Assembly (NCBI GenBank): GCA_036924285.1
Contig: JAYKYS010000002.1
Coordinates: forward strand, 42,113,501-42,177,500
From: Asterella californica
Lineage: Eukaryota > Streptophyta > Marchantiopsida > Marchantiales > Aytoniaceae
Direction: 5' to 3'
Length of the DNA: 64,000 nucleotides
Both the position numbers and the translations under genes were made by a program. The stretch's first letter is position 1. Every line of letters begins with the position of its first letter. Below the pieces are notes generated by a model. It ran no database searches. It worked only from the letters and a program-made list of their open reading frames with translations, and had not been told where the DNA came from. Of this stretch, positions 53,867 through 64,000 are shown piece by piece.

Positions 53867-56800
53867 ATGGGAAAGTTACCCGTGTTTCATGGAAAGGACA
53901 ATGAAGATGTAGAACTGTTTGTTCGAGACTTCAAAAGAGGTTGCATCGGAAACAACGTGAGGAGGAAGGAAGAATGAGTGTTGTTACTGCCAGAGTTTTT
54001 AGAAGATTTTGCTCTTACGTGGTATGAAGACCGAGTGAAGAGCAAGACACCTGGTGTAGTTGAGGACACATGGGAGACGTTGAGTAACGCTCTCATCGAA
54101 GAGTTTCTTCCAGAAGAGAGTTATGAGAAGCTCATGGTGGAGCTTACTCATTTGAGGCAACGGGACGACGAGAAAGTTCGGCAGTATGCCGAAAGGGTGG
54201 ATAAGTTGGAGCAACGGTTTCGAACGGTCCTACGGAAGAGTGGAGACAATGTGGAGCTAACGATGGCGGGGATTGGAGCAGTGCTGACCAAGAACTTGGT
54301 GGGAGGGCTGAGACCTTCAATTCGAACCCAAGTGAGGTACGAGAAGCCAACAACCAAAGCGGAGGCCATCAAGATTGCGACAAATATGGAAGAGAGTTTG
54401 GATGAAGGAGATATCATCCAACCTCATCATGCTGCTTTGGTGTCGACTCCGACTCCTGGTGTAGTCACAACGATCGCACCTGCACCATCACAATTGGTGA
54501 TTGCTTCAACGTCAGCTCCTACTCCAACGGTGGTGCCAAGACCGTTTGTCCCAACAACGATGTCTACTGCCACCTCGGATTTTCATGCCGAGCTGAAGAG
54601 CATCACCGATACTCTTGCGGATCTCAAGATAAACGTGATGCAGTTACGAGAATGGAGGAACAAAGGTGGAGGAGGAGGTCAAAGAGGTTATGACAACAAT
54701 CCCAACCGAGGAAATCAAGGTAACTTTGGAGGCAACCAAGGTAACTTTGGAGAAATCACTTGTTGGACGTGTGGAGGTTCTCATTTCCAGCAAAATTGTC
54801 CTAACAACGGAGCAAGAGGTGCCGAAACTGTCAGAATGAATGTGGGTGGAGGAAATCCATCACAAGGACGAGACAAGGGGGTGGCTACTATCGATGTCGT
54901 GCGAGATCCCATCTACGAGAAAGGAGAGAGTTCAAACTCTTCTCATGCACCGGTGGAGCTTTTAGCTCAAGAAAGGAAAAGAACTCGATTTTTTGATGAA
55001 CCGGTTTTCATGGAGGAGTCAGCAAGTAGAAGTACTCGTTCGAGTAATGTTTCGAGTACACCAAGGGAGCCAAGAAGGAAGCTGGGGATGGCGGATTTCA
55101 CCATTTCATCCTCCCAAGCGGGATATGATGTGGTTGAAGATGTGGGTGCTCAGAAAGCCAACATCACTGTTGGACAACTGATCGCACTTAATCCCAGCTT
55201 ACGAAGGGAACTCAGAGGAGGACTGAGTTCTAAGAGAAGCAAGAAGAAGAAACCCAAGAGCAAGACATCAAAGTCAATGGGAGTGGGTGTGGTGGATGTG
55301 CATGCTTCAGAGGTATGCACTAGGGCTTCAAAGATTGAAGTCCGGTTGAATGGTCACTACGTCTCTGACGTATTGGTGGATGGAGGATCGGCTGTAAACG
55401 CCATATCGGAGAGGTTGATGAAGAAGTTGGGGATGGAACCAACTCGCCCGGCTAGCATTGTCGTGGGGATGGCTAACAAGCAACGGGTAAGACCTCTTGG
55501 TGTGTTAGAGAAGGTGGTCGTGTCTGTGATGGGAGTTCAAACATTGATGTCCTTTCAAGTGTTAAAGGACTCTAGTTATGATTTGCTCCTAGGTAGGCCT
55601 TGGTTGAGAGATGTGCGCACCACTGATAGGTGGCACAAGGGATACTTACGGATTGGGCCTAGAGATCATAGAGTGATAGTTCCTCTCTCGGGTGTTGGAG
55701 TTGTGACTTCTGACTCTGATAGACCCACTAGTGACTACTGGGAATCTGATACGGAGGATGATCAGAGTGTCTCAGAAGTAGATACCGGAGATTCTTACGA
55801 TCAAGAATCCTCGTCTGAGGACGAAGGATTTGGTCGAGATGAATCATTACATCAACTTAGTGCTATTGACTTGTTGCCTCGACCAGCAGTGGAGAAAGAT
55901 CCTGACAAAGAAGAATTGAGTGAGGCAGAGATTGTGAGAAGACTCTCTACCCTGAAGTTTGGTATCAATGTCACTCAAGAGGAGAAAAGTAGATTCCTAG
56001 ATATATTTCGAAAATATATCCATGTGTTTGCTTTCAGCTACAAGGATTTGAAGGAGGTGACTCTCGAGACTCATCGAATCGAATTGGAGGAGAACACAAG
56101 ACCAGTTCGACAGAAGCAGAGAAGAGTCAATCCTACAACAGCAATGATGGTCAAGGAGGAGATAGACAAGTTGAGGGAGGCGAGTTTTATCTATGAGGTG
56201 GAGAAAAAGAATGGTAAGCTGCGAGTGTGCATAGACTATAAGAAGCTGAATGCAGTTACCAAGAAGGATTATTATCCTCTACCATTTATAGATGAGATTT
56301 TGGAGGAAGTTGCTGGTCATGAGTGGTACAGCTTTGGTGATGGTTATAGTGGATACAACCTGATCAAGATAGCACAGGAATACCAGCAGTTGACTACTTT
56401 CACTACTCCTTGGGGAACATTTGCATTTCGAGTGATGCCATTCGGACTGTGTAATGCTCCGGCCACGTTTCAGAGGTTCATGAACAAGGTGTTCGAACCA
56501 TTCATAGGGAAGTTTGTTCGTGATTTCATTGATGATTTCTGTGTGTACGGAAGAAAGGAGGACCACTTTGATCATGTGATCAAAGTTTTGCAGCGGTTGG
56601 AGCAAGCTAACGCTTCTTTGAATCCAGAGAAGTGCATCTTTGGCTGCGAAGAAGGTCTGCTGTTAGGACACATCATTTCCAAGAAGGGGATTGCGGTAGA
56701 TCCTGAGAAGGTGAAGAAGATTGTGGATCTTCCATTTCCAATCAACTTGACAAAGTTGAGACAGTTTCTTGGGATGGTTGGATATTATCGTAGGTTTGTC

Positions 56801-57430
56801 TTTTCCTTCTCAAACAAAGCAATAGCTTTGACTATGTACATGAAGAAGGGAGTTGATTTTGACTTGATAGTGCATGATCAGAAGGCAAAGGAAGCATTTG
56901 AGGAGCTGAAAAAGGCATTAGTGACAACTCCTATACTTGCTAAACCTGAGTGGAGTAAAGCATTTATTCTGTATACGGATGCCTCCAATGTAGCTATCGG
57001 GTGTACATTAAGTCAGTTAGATGAAGATGAGCATGATCATCCTATAGCTTATGCTAGTAGGCAGATGGTGCCAGCGGAGAAGAATTACTCTGTGACTGAA
57101 CGAGAAGGATTAGCGGTGATCTTTGGATTGAAGAAATTCCGACATTACTTGCTAGGAGGAAAATTTTCCATAGTCACAGATCACAAGGCTTTAAAGTATA
57201 TCTTTAATAAGCCTAATGCCGAAGGTCGTATTGCCCGTTGGAAGATCCTTCTAACAGAATACGATTACGTGATCGAAGATAGACCAGAGAAAAAGCATGC
57301 GAATGCTGATCTTTTGTCGAGGGCTTATGATGATGAGGGAGAAGAACCGTTTGATGATTCATTTCCAGACGAGCATCTGATGATCATCACAAGCATCGAG
57401 GAGATACCGGACGAGTACAAAGAAATCTAG
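53867..57430 (+). pseudogene. Element C gag-protease-RT-RNase H polyprotein
   Basis: Starts ATG 53867 (MGKLPVFHGKDNED), with TGA at 53975-53977; the frame is then open for 1150 codons to TAG 57428-57430. Numbering from 53978: gag core (FALTWYEDRV, LPEESYEKLM), zinc knuckle CWTCGGSHFQQNC from residue 262, retropepsin with VLVDGGSAVN (Asp 468; DGG in place of DTG, as in many plant Gypsy elements), RT with KLRVCIDYKKLN, YSGYNLIKIA and catalytic FIDD (Asp 852-853), and RNase H with LYTDAS (Asp 1001). The terminal HANADLLSRA block is followed by the TAG, beyond which the same frame continues toward integrase. Only two nonsense codons, so this is a very recent pseudogene or a copy that relies on suppression. 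Confidence 0.92.
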
Positions 57431-57463
57431 AGTTTCCTTGCAGATGGTTCTTTTCCAGAAGGT

Positions 57464-58717
57464 ATGCATACCCGAGAACGTAACGCGTTGATCAAGAGAT
57501 GCAAACCTTACACCATGGTGGAGGGAATTCTATTTCATCAAGGAGCAGATGGGTTACTAAGGAGAGCAGTTGGTCAGAAGGAGGCGTTCAAGCTGATGCA
57601 CGAGTTTCACGATGGCACTATTTGCGGAGGTCACTTTGCTGGTAAGATAACAGATTTCAAGATTTTGGATGCGGGTTATCACTGGAGAGGGATTTTCAAG
57701 GAGTGTTTAGACTATTGCAAAACTTGCGACGTATGTCAAGCATTTGCTCTGAAGTCTACTAGAACATCTCCGTTAAGATCAATTCCAATATTAGGACCAT
57801 TTGAGAAGTGGGGTATTGACTTTGTAGGTCCTCTTAATAAGACACCTCGAGGCAATAGATACATTGTAGTCGCCACTGACTATTGTACCAAGTGGGTAGA
57901 GGCTAGACCTTTGAGGGAGACTAATGAAACAGAAGTCGGTAGATTCTTATGGGAGAGGATCATCACCAGATTTGGATGTCCGTTAGAGTTAGTCTCAGAT
58001 AGAGGAGGAGAGTTTGTAGGGAGCATGACTACTGCATTGCTACAACACTTTTCTATCAAGCCACGAGTAACGACCTCATACAAACCAAATGCTAATGGTC
58101 TTGCGGAGAAGACCAATCTTACACTTTGTATGATGCTCGCCAAAGATGCTGGTGTTGAGACTGCGAAACATACTTGGGATAAGAGGCTACATGCCATCTT
58201 ATGGGAGTATCGAACGACAACAAAGACTTCTACTGGGTACTCTCCATTTCTACTGGTTTATGGAGTGGAGTCCAAGTTGCCCATCCAATTCGAATTGGAT
58301 ACTTTTCAAACTATTCAACGAAAGTTGAAGAGGTCGAGAGGAGAAGACGTGGTCAGATCAAGAAGGGAGCAACTCATGGAGTTGGAAGAGACCCGAGCGG
58401 TAGCAATGATCCGGATGGAACAAGCTCATGCGTATCAAAAGAAGAGTTACGACAAACGGTTGGGCAAGAGGGAGGTAAAACCTTTTCAAGTCGGAGATTG
58501 GGTTATGTTGTATGATGCTATCAGATTCAAGAGGGCTAGGAAGAAGTTTCTTCTTAGATATTTTGGTCCTTTTGTTGTAGATAAGGTGTGGAGCAACTTC
58601 ACGTATGACCTTCATGAGTTGGGAGGAAGGAGATTCGATCGGGTCAACCATGACAAGTTGAAGTTGTTTCATCGACTAAAGTTCTCTCTTCACTCCGAGG
58701 ACGGAGCGAAAATTTAG
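57464..58717 (+). CDS. Element C integrase
   Basis: 417 residues; in register with pol apart from the TAG at 57428-57430, so it is normally the C-terminal part of the polyprotein. Zinc domain: FHDGTICGGHF ... CKTCDVC. Catalytic residues: GIDFVG, VSDRGGEF, NGLAEKTN. The C-terminal domain ends in a GPF block (LRYFGPFVVDKVW) followed by YDLHELGGRRFDRV. No chromodomain or PHD finger. It looks functional. Confidence 0.93.
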   Translation: MHTRERNALIKRCKPYTMVEGILFHQGADGLLRRAVGQKEAFKLMHEFHDGTICGGHFAGKITDFKILDAGYHWRGIFKECLDYCKTCDVCQAFALKSTRTSPLRSIPILGPFEKWGIDFVGPLNKTPRGNRYIVVATDYCTKWVEARPLRETNETEVGRFLWERIITRFGCPLELVSDRGGEFVGSMTTALLQHFSIKPRVTTSYKPNANGLAEKTNLTLCMMLAKDAGVETAKHTWDKRLHAILWEYRTTTKTSTGYSPFLLVYGVESKLPIQFELDTFQTIQRKLKRSRGEDVVRSRREQLMELEETRAVAMIRMEQAHAYQKKSYDKRLGKREVKPFQVGDWVMLYDAIRFKRARKKFLLRYFGPFVVDKVWSNFTYDLHELGGRRFDRVNHDKLKLFHRLKFSLHSEDGAKI

Positions 58718-58730
58718 TCCGGGGGTAAAA

Positions 58731-59642
58731 TGTAACGACCTATGTTACACATAGGAAGTTTGTCTATTAGTAAGGTGTTTAGTTCTAACTAAGTGTTGAG
58801 AATGTTTATTTGCTGCCAAAGTACTTTTAGGAGGTATCAAGTTAGTCATGACTAGCTAAAAGTTAGTTATGGTTAAACTTAGCTGTACTTTTGGCAGAAT
58901 TCAGATATTTGCTAAAGAGTGAGCACTACTATCTTGTCATCTTGTCTAAAAGGTAGAAAGGAGGTGGAAAGTATCCCTTATCTCTTTTTTGACTTGATAT
59001 TAGTGGTTGGATTAAAGTTGTGGACTTTGTGGGCATTAAAAACAAGAAGAGATTCCACATGCTTCCTTTTTAGTGGGTCCTAGTGTAGAGGGGGGTGGAA
59101 ATTCGAGATTCCTTGAGAATATTCCAGAATCCTTCTAGAAGTTGTTGACTTTGAAGGAATAAGCCCATGTGAAAAGGTAAAAAGCCCATGTGATTAATGC
59201 TTTTACCTTAAGTAATATCTTAGTAAAACCCGGTAAAAGTAGTTACGGCTGAGTTACCGGGGGTACCAAAGTAAAAACCTAGAATATATAAATAGAGGAG
59301 TAGAGAAGAGCTCCTCATCCTTGTTTTCACATCGTCGTAATGACAACTTGAGTAATATAGAGAGTGTGGGATATGTTTAGCATGTGAGAACTTGAGAGAC
59401 GTCGTTAGAATTGAGGATTTTAGTGGATGAGTTTATGGAGATTATTAGTTGATAATTTTGTGGGTGTATGAATGAGTGAACTTAGCATTTTCCCTTCAAG
59501 TTCATGGTGTGCTTCCATCAAAGCCATCAGAGGTGACCCCTGAGTGAGAGACAGGCCCGACATGTTGCAGATTCGTGGATGACGATCGTGGAGGTTGAGA
59601 GATCGGGGGGTAGTTGATCGATAGGACCGCGGAGGGTTTACA
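58731..59642 (+). repeat. Element C 3' LTR (912 bp)
   Basis: Matches the 5' LTR with about six substitutions, for example aattcGagatt for aattcAagatt and caggCccgac for caggTccgac. Preceded by the purine tract gggggtaaaa. Confidence 0.95.
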
Positions 59643-60501
59643 GTTCGTGCTTGAGGATATCATCTGTCGTTATGGATCTGTTGGGAGGTTACGAGCAGAT
59701 AAGGGCGAGTTGAGAGGCGCAGAAGCGAAGGAGTTCTTTGCTCGTTATGGTGTAAAGCTTCAATTTACTACTGCCATGAATCCAGAGGGTATTGGTAAGA
59801 GTGAACAAGGACACCCTTCCATTGTTTACGCTTTAGTGGAGGCATGTGACGGTAGGCCTAGAGAGTGACTGAGACTTCTATCATTTGCTTTGTGGGCTGA
59901 TAGAACTACACACTGTACCACGACTAGCTATATGTCGGTTGAGCTTATGTTGGGGCAGAAACCAATCATGCTAGCTGAGGAGGACTTTCCTACGTGGGCT
60001 ATGTTACCGTGAGAAGATGATTTAGATCGCACTTCACTTATTGCTCTACGTACCAAGCAGTTAGAGAGGAGGGAGGAGGATCTTGCTGAAGCACATGAGA
60101 GGTTGAAGGTGGCTCGAGTCAGAAACAAAGAACGTTTTGACAAGACACAACGACTACGACCAAAGCCGATACGTGTTGGTGATTGGGTTCTGGTGTATGA
60201 CAGCACGTTGGAGAATCAGCATTCTACACTTTGTAAGTTCTCTCGAAGATGGTTTGGGCCTTATGTTGTGCTAGATGTTTATGAAAATGCCACTTATAGT
60301 TTACGAGAGCTAGACGGTACTCCTTTAAAGCTATATGTGGCAGACAAACGTGTGAAACTATTCAAAAGGCGTGGAGGATCAATAGAGTTATTCGATTTTT
60401 TAGAGTCAAAACAGAGGACAATAAGAGACGAAGACGTCTCGATTATCGAAGAGGCTGAGACGGAGGAGAGTGACGATAACAAAAAACAGACAGAAGAATG
60501 A
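59643..60501 (+). pseudogene. Element A pol, part 3: integrase second half
   Basis: Resumes A's integrase directly after element C: VLEDIICRYG, second catalytic Asp in RADKGEL, and Glu in NPEGIGKSEQGH. A TGA ends the first frame at 59868. Homology continues (VELMLGQKP, a TGA at about 60010) into 60103-60501, a C-terminal region with RVGDWVLVYDS, RWFGPYVVLDVYENATYSL, and an acidic tail. The polypurine tract tttggagggggtgga at about 60533-60547 precedes LTR4. Confidence 0.87.
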
Positions 60502-60547
60502 AGAAGTTGGCACATGCCGAAGGATGTGCAGGTTTGGAGGGGGTGGA

Positions 60548-61375
60548 TGTCGTGATGTGAATCATTTCACATAGTAAATGATTCACCTCTTAGCTAGGAG
60601 TTAGCCTCTCTGAGTGAAGTTAAGACCTCAGAGAAGTTGATTCTCGATGGTGTTATGTATTTTGAATCCTAGTAGATTGTTTACCATGTTGATAGGGTTT
60701 AAACTCATGGGTTGTACTTACGTGTTGCCCATGCACGCTTTCTAGCTGGGTTAAGTTTACTTTCAAGGCTGCGTGTCGTTTTAGATAGTTTAAGATTTAC
60801 GCTAGCACTTTAGAGGACTTGATGTGGTAGCCTATGAGTGGAATTAAGTTACCACATGGTTAAGGCACTAAAGGACAAGCAAATGGAGCTATGAACTCCC
60901 ATTGGTCTATTTTTGTCTTTTGTGTAACTCTAAACTTAGAAACATAGGTCTAAAGAGGATTTCGAGCATTTGGTGAGGACACTGCAAAATCTGAGAGCAC
61001 TGTTAGTGAAATTCTTGATCGATTTGGATCAATAAACAAGGAGTTATGTCAATTTGAAGTTCGAGTTGAGTCAGAATTGCATCACTTTTGTTGATTTTGG
61101 GATTTTCAACGTCAATTGCAGCAGAATTGAGGAAATCGCTTCAAACCTTCGTGGTTGCGTTCACTGTCAGCAGGGCTATGATTGTCCAAAAAGTTCCAAG
61201 TCATTTGAGTGAGTGAGTAATTCAGGGCGACCGCTGAAGCAGAGGGGGTCTGAAAAGCTCTCAATCTAGAGCAGTAACTTCTGAGAGCGAGATCTGGAGT
61301 TCTGTGTACAATCAGTGTGATTTACGCTGGCACTTTAGGGGACTTGATGTGGTAGCCTATGAGTGGAATTAAGTA
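60548..61375 (+). repeat. Element A 3' LTR (LTR4), truncated
   Basis: Starts TGTCGTGATGTG after the purine tract. It has a 30-bp-scale deletion at gagagcactgttag and an internal jump gtacaatcag|tgtgatttacgctgg, where an earlier LTR segment is repeated. It breaks off at about 61375 (gaattaagta), then flank X' follows. Confidence 0.87.
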
Positions 61376-61382
61376 TCATCAA

Positions 61383-61614
61383 GAACCGCATCAAGAGGAG
61401 CTCTGCGAAGTTAGGACTTTTGCCTCCTCGTTATGCATCTTTACATGCAGAAACTGGATAATAGGGGTGTCAAAGTTAGGGAGAATTTATTCTTTCACGA
61501 ACGAGAGAATCTTTGCCATAACTCATCGACGACTGATGTGTTGAGTTTACTACGTCCAATTTTATGACGACACTACATCTTACATCTATGAGTACTTGAG
61601 GGGGTTTCAAACAT
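61383..61614 (+). repeat. Flank X', second copy of the left flank
   Basis: Same 232-bp length as 38315-38546 with few differences (for example acat for acgt at its end and aacgag for gagcgag). Confidence 0.85.
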
Positions 61615-62625
61615 TGTCGTGATGTGAATCATTTCACATAGTAAATGATTCACCTCTCAGCCAAGACTTAGCCTCTCTGAGTGAAGTTAAGACCTCAGAG
61701 AAGTTGATTCTCGATGGTGTTATGTATTTTGCATCTTAGTAGATTGTTTACCATGTTGATAGGGTTTAAGCTCATGGGTTGTACTTACGTGTTGCCCATG
61801 CACGCTTTCTAGCTGGGTTAAGTTTACTTTCAAGGCTGCGTGTCGTTTTAGATAGTTTAAGATTTACGCTGGCACTTTAGGGGACTTGATGTGGTAGCCT
61901 ATGAGTGGAATTAAGTTACCACATGGTTTAAGGCATTAAAGGACAACCAAATGGAGCTATGAACTCCCATTGATCTATTTTTGTCTTTTGTGTCATAGGT
62001 CTAAAGAGAATTTCGAGCATTTGATGAGGACACTGCAAAATCTGAGATCACAGGAAGATTGAGCTCGTCGTGCCAAGCACTGTTAGTGAAATTCTTGATC
62101 GATTTGGATCAATAAACAAGGAGTTATGTCAATTTGAAGTTCGAGTTGAGTCAGAATTGCATCACTTTTGTTGATTTTTGGATTTTCAACGTCAATTGCA
62201 GCAAAATTGAGAAAATCTCTTCAAATTTTCGTGGTTGCGTTCACTGTCAGCAGGGCTATGATTGTCCAAAAAGTTCCAAGTCATTTGAGTGAGTGAGTAA
62301 TTCAGGGCGACCGCTGAAGCAGAGGGGGTCTGAAAAGCTCTCAATCTAGAGCAGTAACTTCTGAGAGCGAGATCTGGAGTTCTGTGTACAATCAGTGTGA
62401 TTTACGCTGGCACTTTAGGGGACTTGATGTGGTAGCCTATGAGTGGAATTAAGTACCACATGGTTTAAGGCACTTCAATGTCACGTTGTAACCTGAAGCA
62501 TTTCCTTTGGGTAAACCAGCCACAGCTAGAAGCCTAGTGCTTCCCTGAGTAAACGTACCACAACCTTCACGGTCATAACACAGCTAGAAGGTTCCGCCCT
62601 TCCCAAGAAAACTCTCACCACGACA
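61615..62625 (+). repeat. Chimeric LTR (LTR5), 1011 bp
   Basis: Complete from TGTCGTGATG to CACCACGACA. Its left two thirds follow LTR3 at diagnostic sites (agccaagactt, ggcattaaaggacaacc, aa(a)ttgagaaaatctcttcaaattttcg). From about 62250 it follows LTR4 (cagcagggc, gagtgagtgag, cttctgagagcgag, and the tgtgatttacgctgg jump). Confidence 0.87.
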
Positions 62626-62839
62626 ACGTGGTCGTGTAAATTATTTAGTACTTCTTACTTAAATAACGTATAATTTGGTATGATGGTGGACATGCAAGTA
62701 CTGAGACCACTCACTTCTTAAAAAGCAACATTCAGTTTGTGTGAAGTAGTGGAGGAGTGGCAGAAAAAATTTGAAAATGAGAGCGTGAAAATTGAGCTCT
62801 ATATGTGAAGAGATTAAGTTGGATGCAGACAGTCTCGAT

Positions 62840-63617
62840 GAGATTGAGAGTGATGTAGTAAGTATCGATAGAGTTCTTCTGCTATGACCTCCAAAAATCA
62901 AGAAGCGGTGAAGAAAGTGCACATTTGTTTGAATCAGATGACTATGAGAAAATTATATCATACATCGAGGATGAAGAAAAATTTGTGGCGTTATTCGGAG
63001 CAGGACGGAAGAAAAAAGTTGGTGCGAGAAGGTGTCTCAGCAAAGCCACTGCGTTTGGAATTATGACGGCTCAACTTTCAGGAAAGAATGGATTCTCAAT
63101 AGTGATTGGTGTTGAACTGAAGAAACGGTTTGATCGATATGTACATATGTACAAGAAAGCGAAAGAAATGCAAGATAACACAGACGGAGGACCTACTGAG
63201 GATGAGATGTTGACAGAGTTGATATTAGAAGAGACATTGAATGAAAAATGTCTTCACTTTTTTGGATGAATACTGTTTCCGGAAGCCGTGCAAACATTGA
63301 TCCTCCTTCTTTAAATTTACTGAGAATATCGTCATAAGAAGAGTTCTTAGGTTATGATTCTCAGTGCCAAGCTGAGAGTACTCTTCCTTGTTATGATCAA
63401 GAGAATTCTCGATTTGAAGAAGAAGGAGATGGATACATGGATATTTTGCAGTGCGGATATCAAGGTTTCAAGGAAGAGACGAGTCCTATTACTGAAGATA
63501 GAACGATAAATGAAAAGAAAGAAGAAGGAGGACAAAGAGAGACGAGCCGAGGAACCTCTACTTTCCTTGATATACCTCAGTCGGTGCAAGAATGGGAATC
63601 AACAATCAGCAAATAGT
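62840..63617 (+). CDS. Myb/SANT-like protein gene fragment
   Basis: The best part (about 62900-63269) reads SGEESAHLFESDDYEKIISYIEDEE (shown here in part), then AFGIMTAQLSGKN, KKRFDRYVHMYKKAKEMQD, GGPTEDEML and a terminal EKCLHFFG. This spacing of a helix, R-x-x-x-YK, a G-x-T-E-D turn and a final E-K-C is typical of plant Myb/SANT-like DNA-binding proteins, many linked to Harbinger-type transposons. A second open stretch 63336-63617 (FLGYDSQCQAES ... SVQEWESTISK) is acidic and may be a later exon; the join between them is not resolved. No transposase was found. The stretch 62626-62839 shows nothing else. Confidence 0.45.
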
Positions 63618-64000
63618 AGAAACATGAAAGTGAGTGTGTTGAATTTATAAGAAGAGAGCATCAAGAAGAAAGTCCAATATAGAAAAGTTTACGTTGAATA
63701 TCGTATGACGACAATGGAAGAAAAGAAAAGAGCTGGAGAAAGTCACAAAGAAGAAGAGAGTAGAAAGAGACACACTTCTTTGTTCGTTGAATTACATTCT
63801 TTCGTTGTGTCTATCATATTGGACTTTGTTCTGCTTTCATTTAGTCTTATAGTGCAGAATCAGGGATGGTAAAAATTAGGGAGTGCAAAATGAAGTTGAG
63901 CCTTGACTTAATTCGAGAAGCTTTTGTAATCTCTCAAAGTCTTGTGCAATTACCGTCATTCGTGAGACATGTAAGAATAGCGGATTGGTTTTCTGAATAT
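63618..64000. other. Intergenic or 3' part of the SANT-like gene
   Basis: Short Glu/Lys/Arg-rich frames follow the TAG at about 63615 (for example MTTMEEKKRAGE near 63704) and may be decayed coding sequence. The last 200 bp show no feature. Confidence 0.3.

Larger units (their letters stand above)
50922..59642 (+). mobile_element. Gypsy element C, nearly intact
   Basis: Full-length: 912-bp LTRs, primer site, leader with tandem repeats, two accessory ORFs, gag-pol and integrase, polypurine tract gggggtaaaa. Flanked by GTTC (50918-50921 and 59643-59646). The LTRs differ at about six positions, so insertion was recent compared with A and B. Removing C plus one GTTC restores A's frame as NIYRF-VLEDIICRYG. 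Confidence 0.95.
38547..62625 (+). mobile_element. Gypsy element A with two nested insertions and a duplicated right end
   Basis: Order: LTR3 (38547-39725), A pol part 1 (39726-41286), element B, A pol part 2 (50190-50921), element C, A pol part 3 (59643-60501), polypurine tract (about 60531-60547), LTR4 (60548-61375), flank X' (61383-61614), LTR5 (61615-62625). The outermost LTR edges are flanked by ACGT (38543-38546 and 62626-62629). The true element without B and C would be about 5 kb and lacks gag, because LTR3 joins pol directly at about 39725. Confidence 0.82.

Overview
The window reads as nuclear DNA of a land plant, most likely a non-seed vascular plant such as a lycophyte of the Selaginella type. 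The reasons are a Copia element primed by initiator tRNA-Met, GT-AG introns, several Ty3/Gypsy lineages, two copies of a Replitron-like HUH transposase, a plant FCP1-like protein with a D-x-N-G motif and a small single-intron methyltransferase gene. The lineage call is inference. No bacterial operon, rRNA gene or convincing tRNA gene was seen.

Layout, left to right. 1-3307: 5' part of a Copia element on the minus strand with an open gag-pol frame that runs off the window. 5.9-16.0 kb: two related Gypsy LTRs (one truncated, one solo LTR with a 4-bp target duplication), a decayed Replitron-like gene, an RPA1-like relic, and an unusual 0.5-kb array of short palindromes. 16.3-21.1 kb: an FCP1-like gene with duplicated mini-exons, cut by a 5'-truncated Copia copy, then an unrecognised gene. 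22.2-23.7 kb: a second Replitron-like relic lacking the catalytic tyrosine. 23.7-30.7 kb: AT-rich, gene-poor DNA with hairpins and a fold-back element. 30.7-32.5 kb: a non-LTR reverse transcriptase relic. 34.1-36.4 kb: the best host gene, a membrane-anchored SAM methyltransferase whose intron holds five 223-bp tandem repeats.

38.3-62.6 kb is a nested retrotransposon complex. Gypsy element A (LTRs 38547-39725 and 60548-61375) was hit by Gypsy element B in RNase H (41287-50185) and by Gypsy element C in the integrase core (50922-59642). Removing C and one copy of its 4-bp duplication restores A's reading frame. B is the most interesting object in the window: between gag and reverse transcriptase it carries a degenerate but recognisable cytosine-5 DNA methyltransferase domain, and its integrase ends in a PHD finger in place of the more familiar chromodomain. 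This copy has lost RNase H and carries a 77-bp patch copied from its own gag region. C is young: its 912-bp LTRs differ at about six sites and the coding region has two nonsense codons. The complex ends in a second copy of the left flank joined to a chimeric solo LTR, as if the full-length allele and its solo-LTR recombinant were placed side by side, which could be real or an assembly merger of two haplotypes. 62.8-63.6 kb: a Myb/SANT-like gene fragment.
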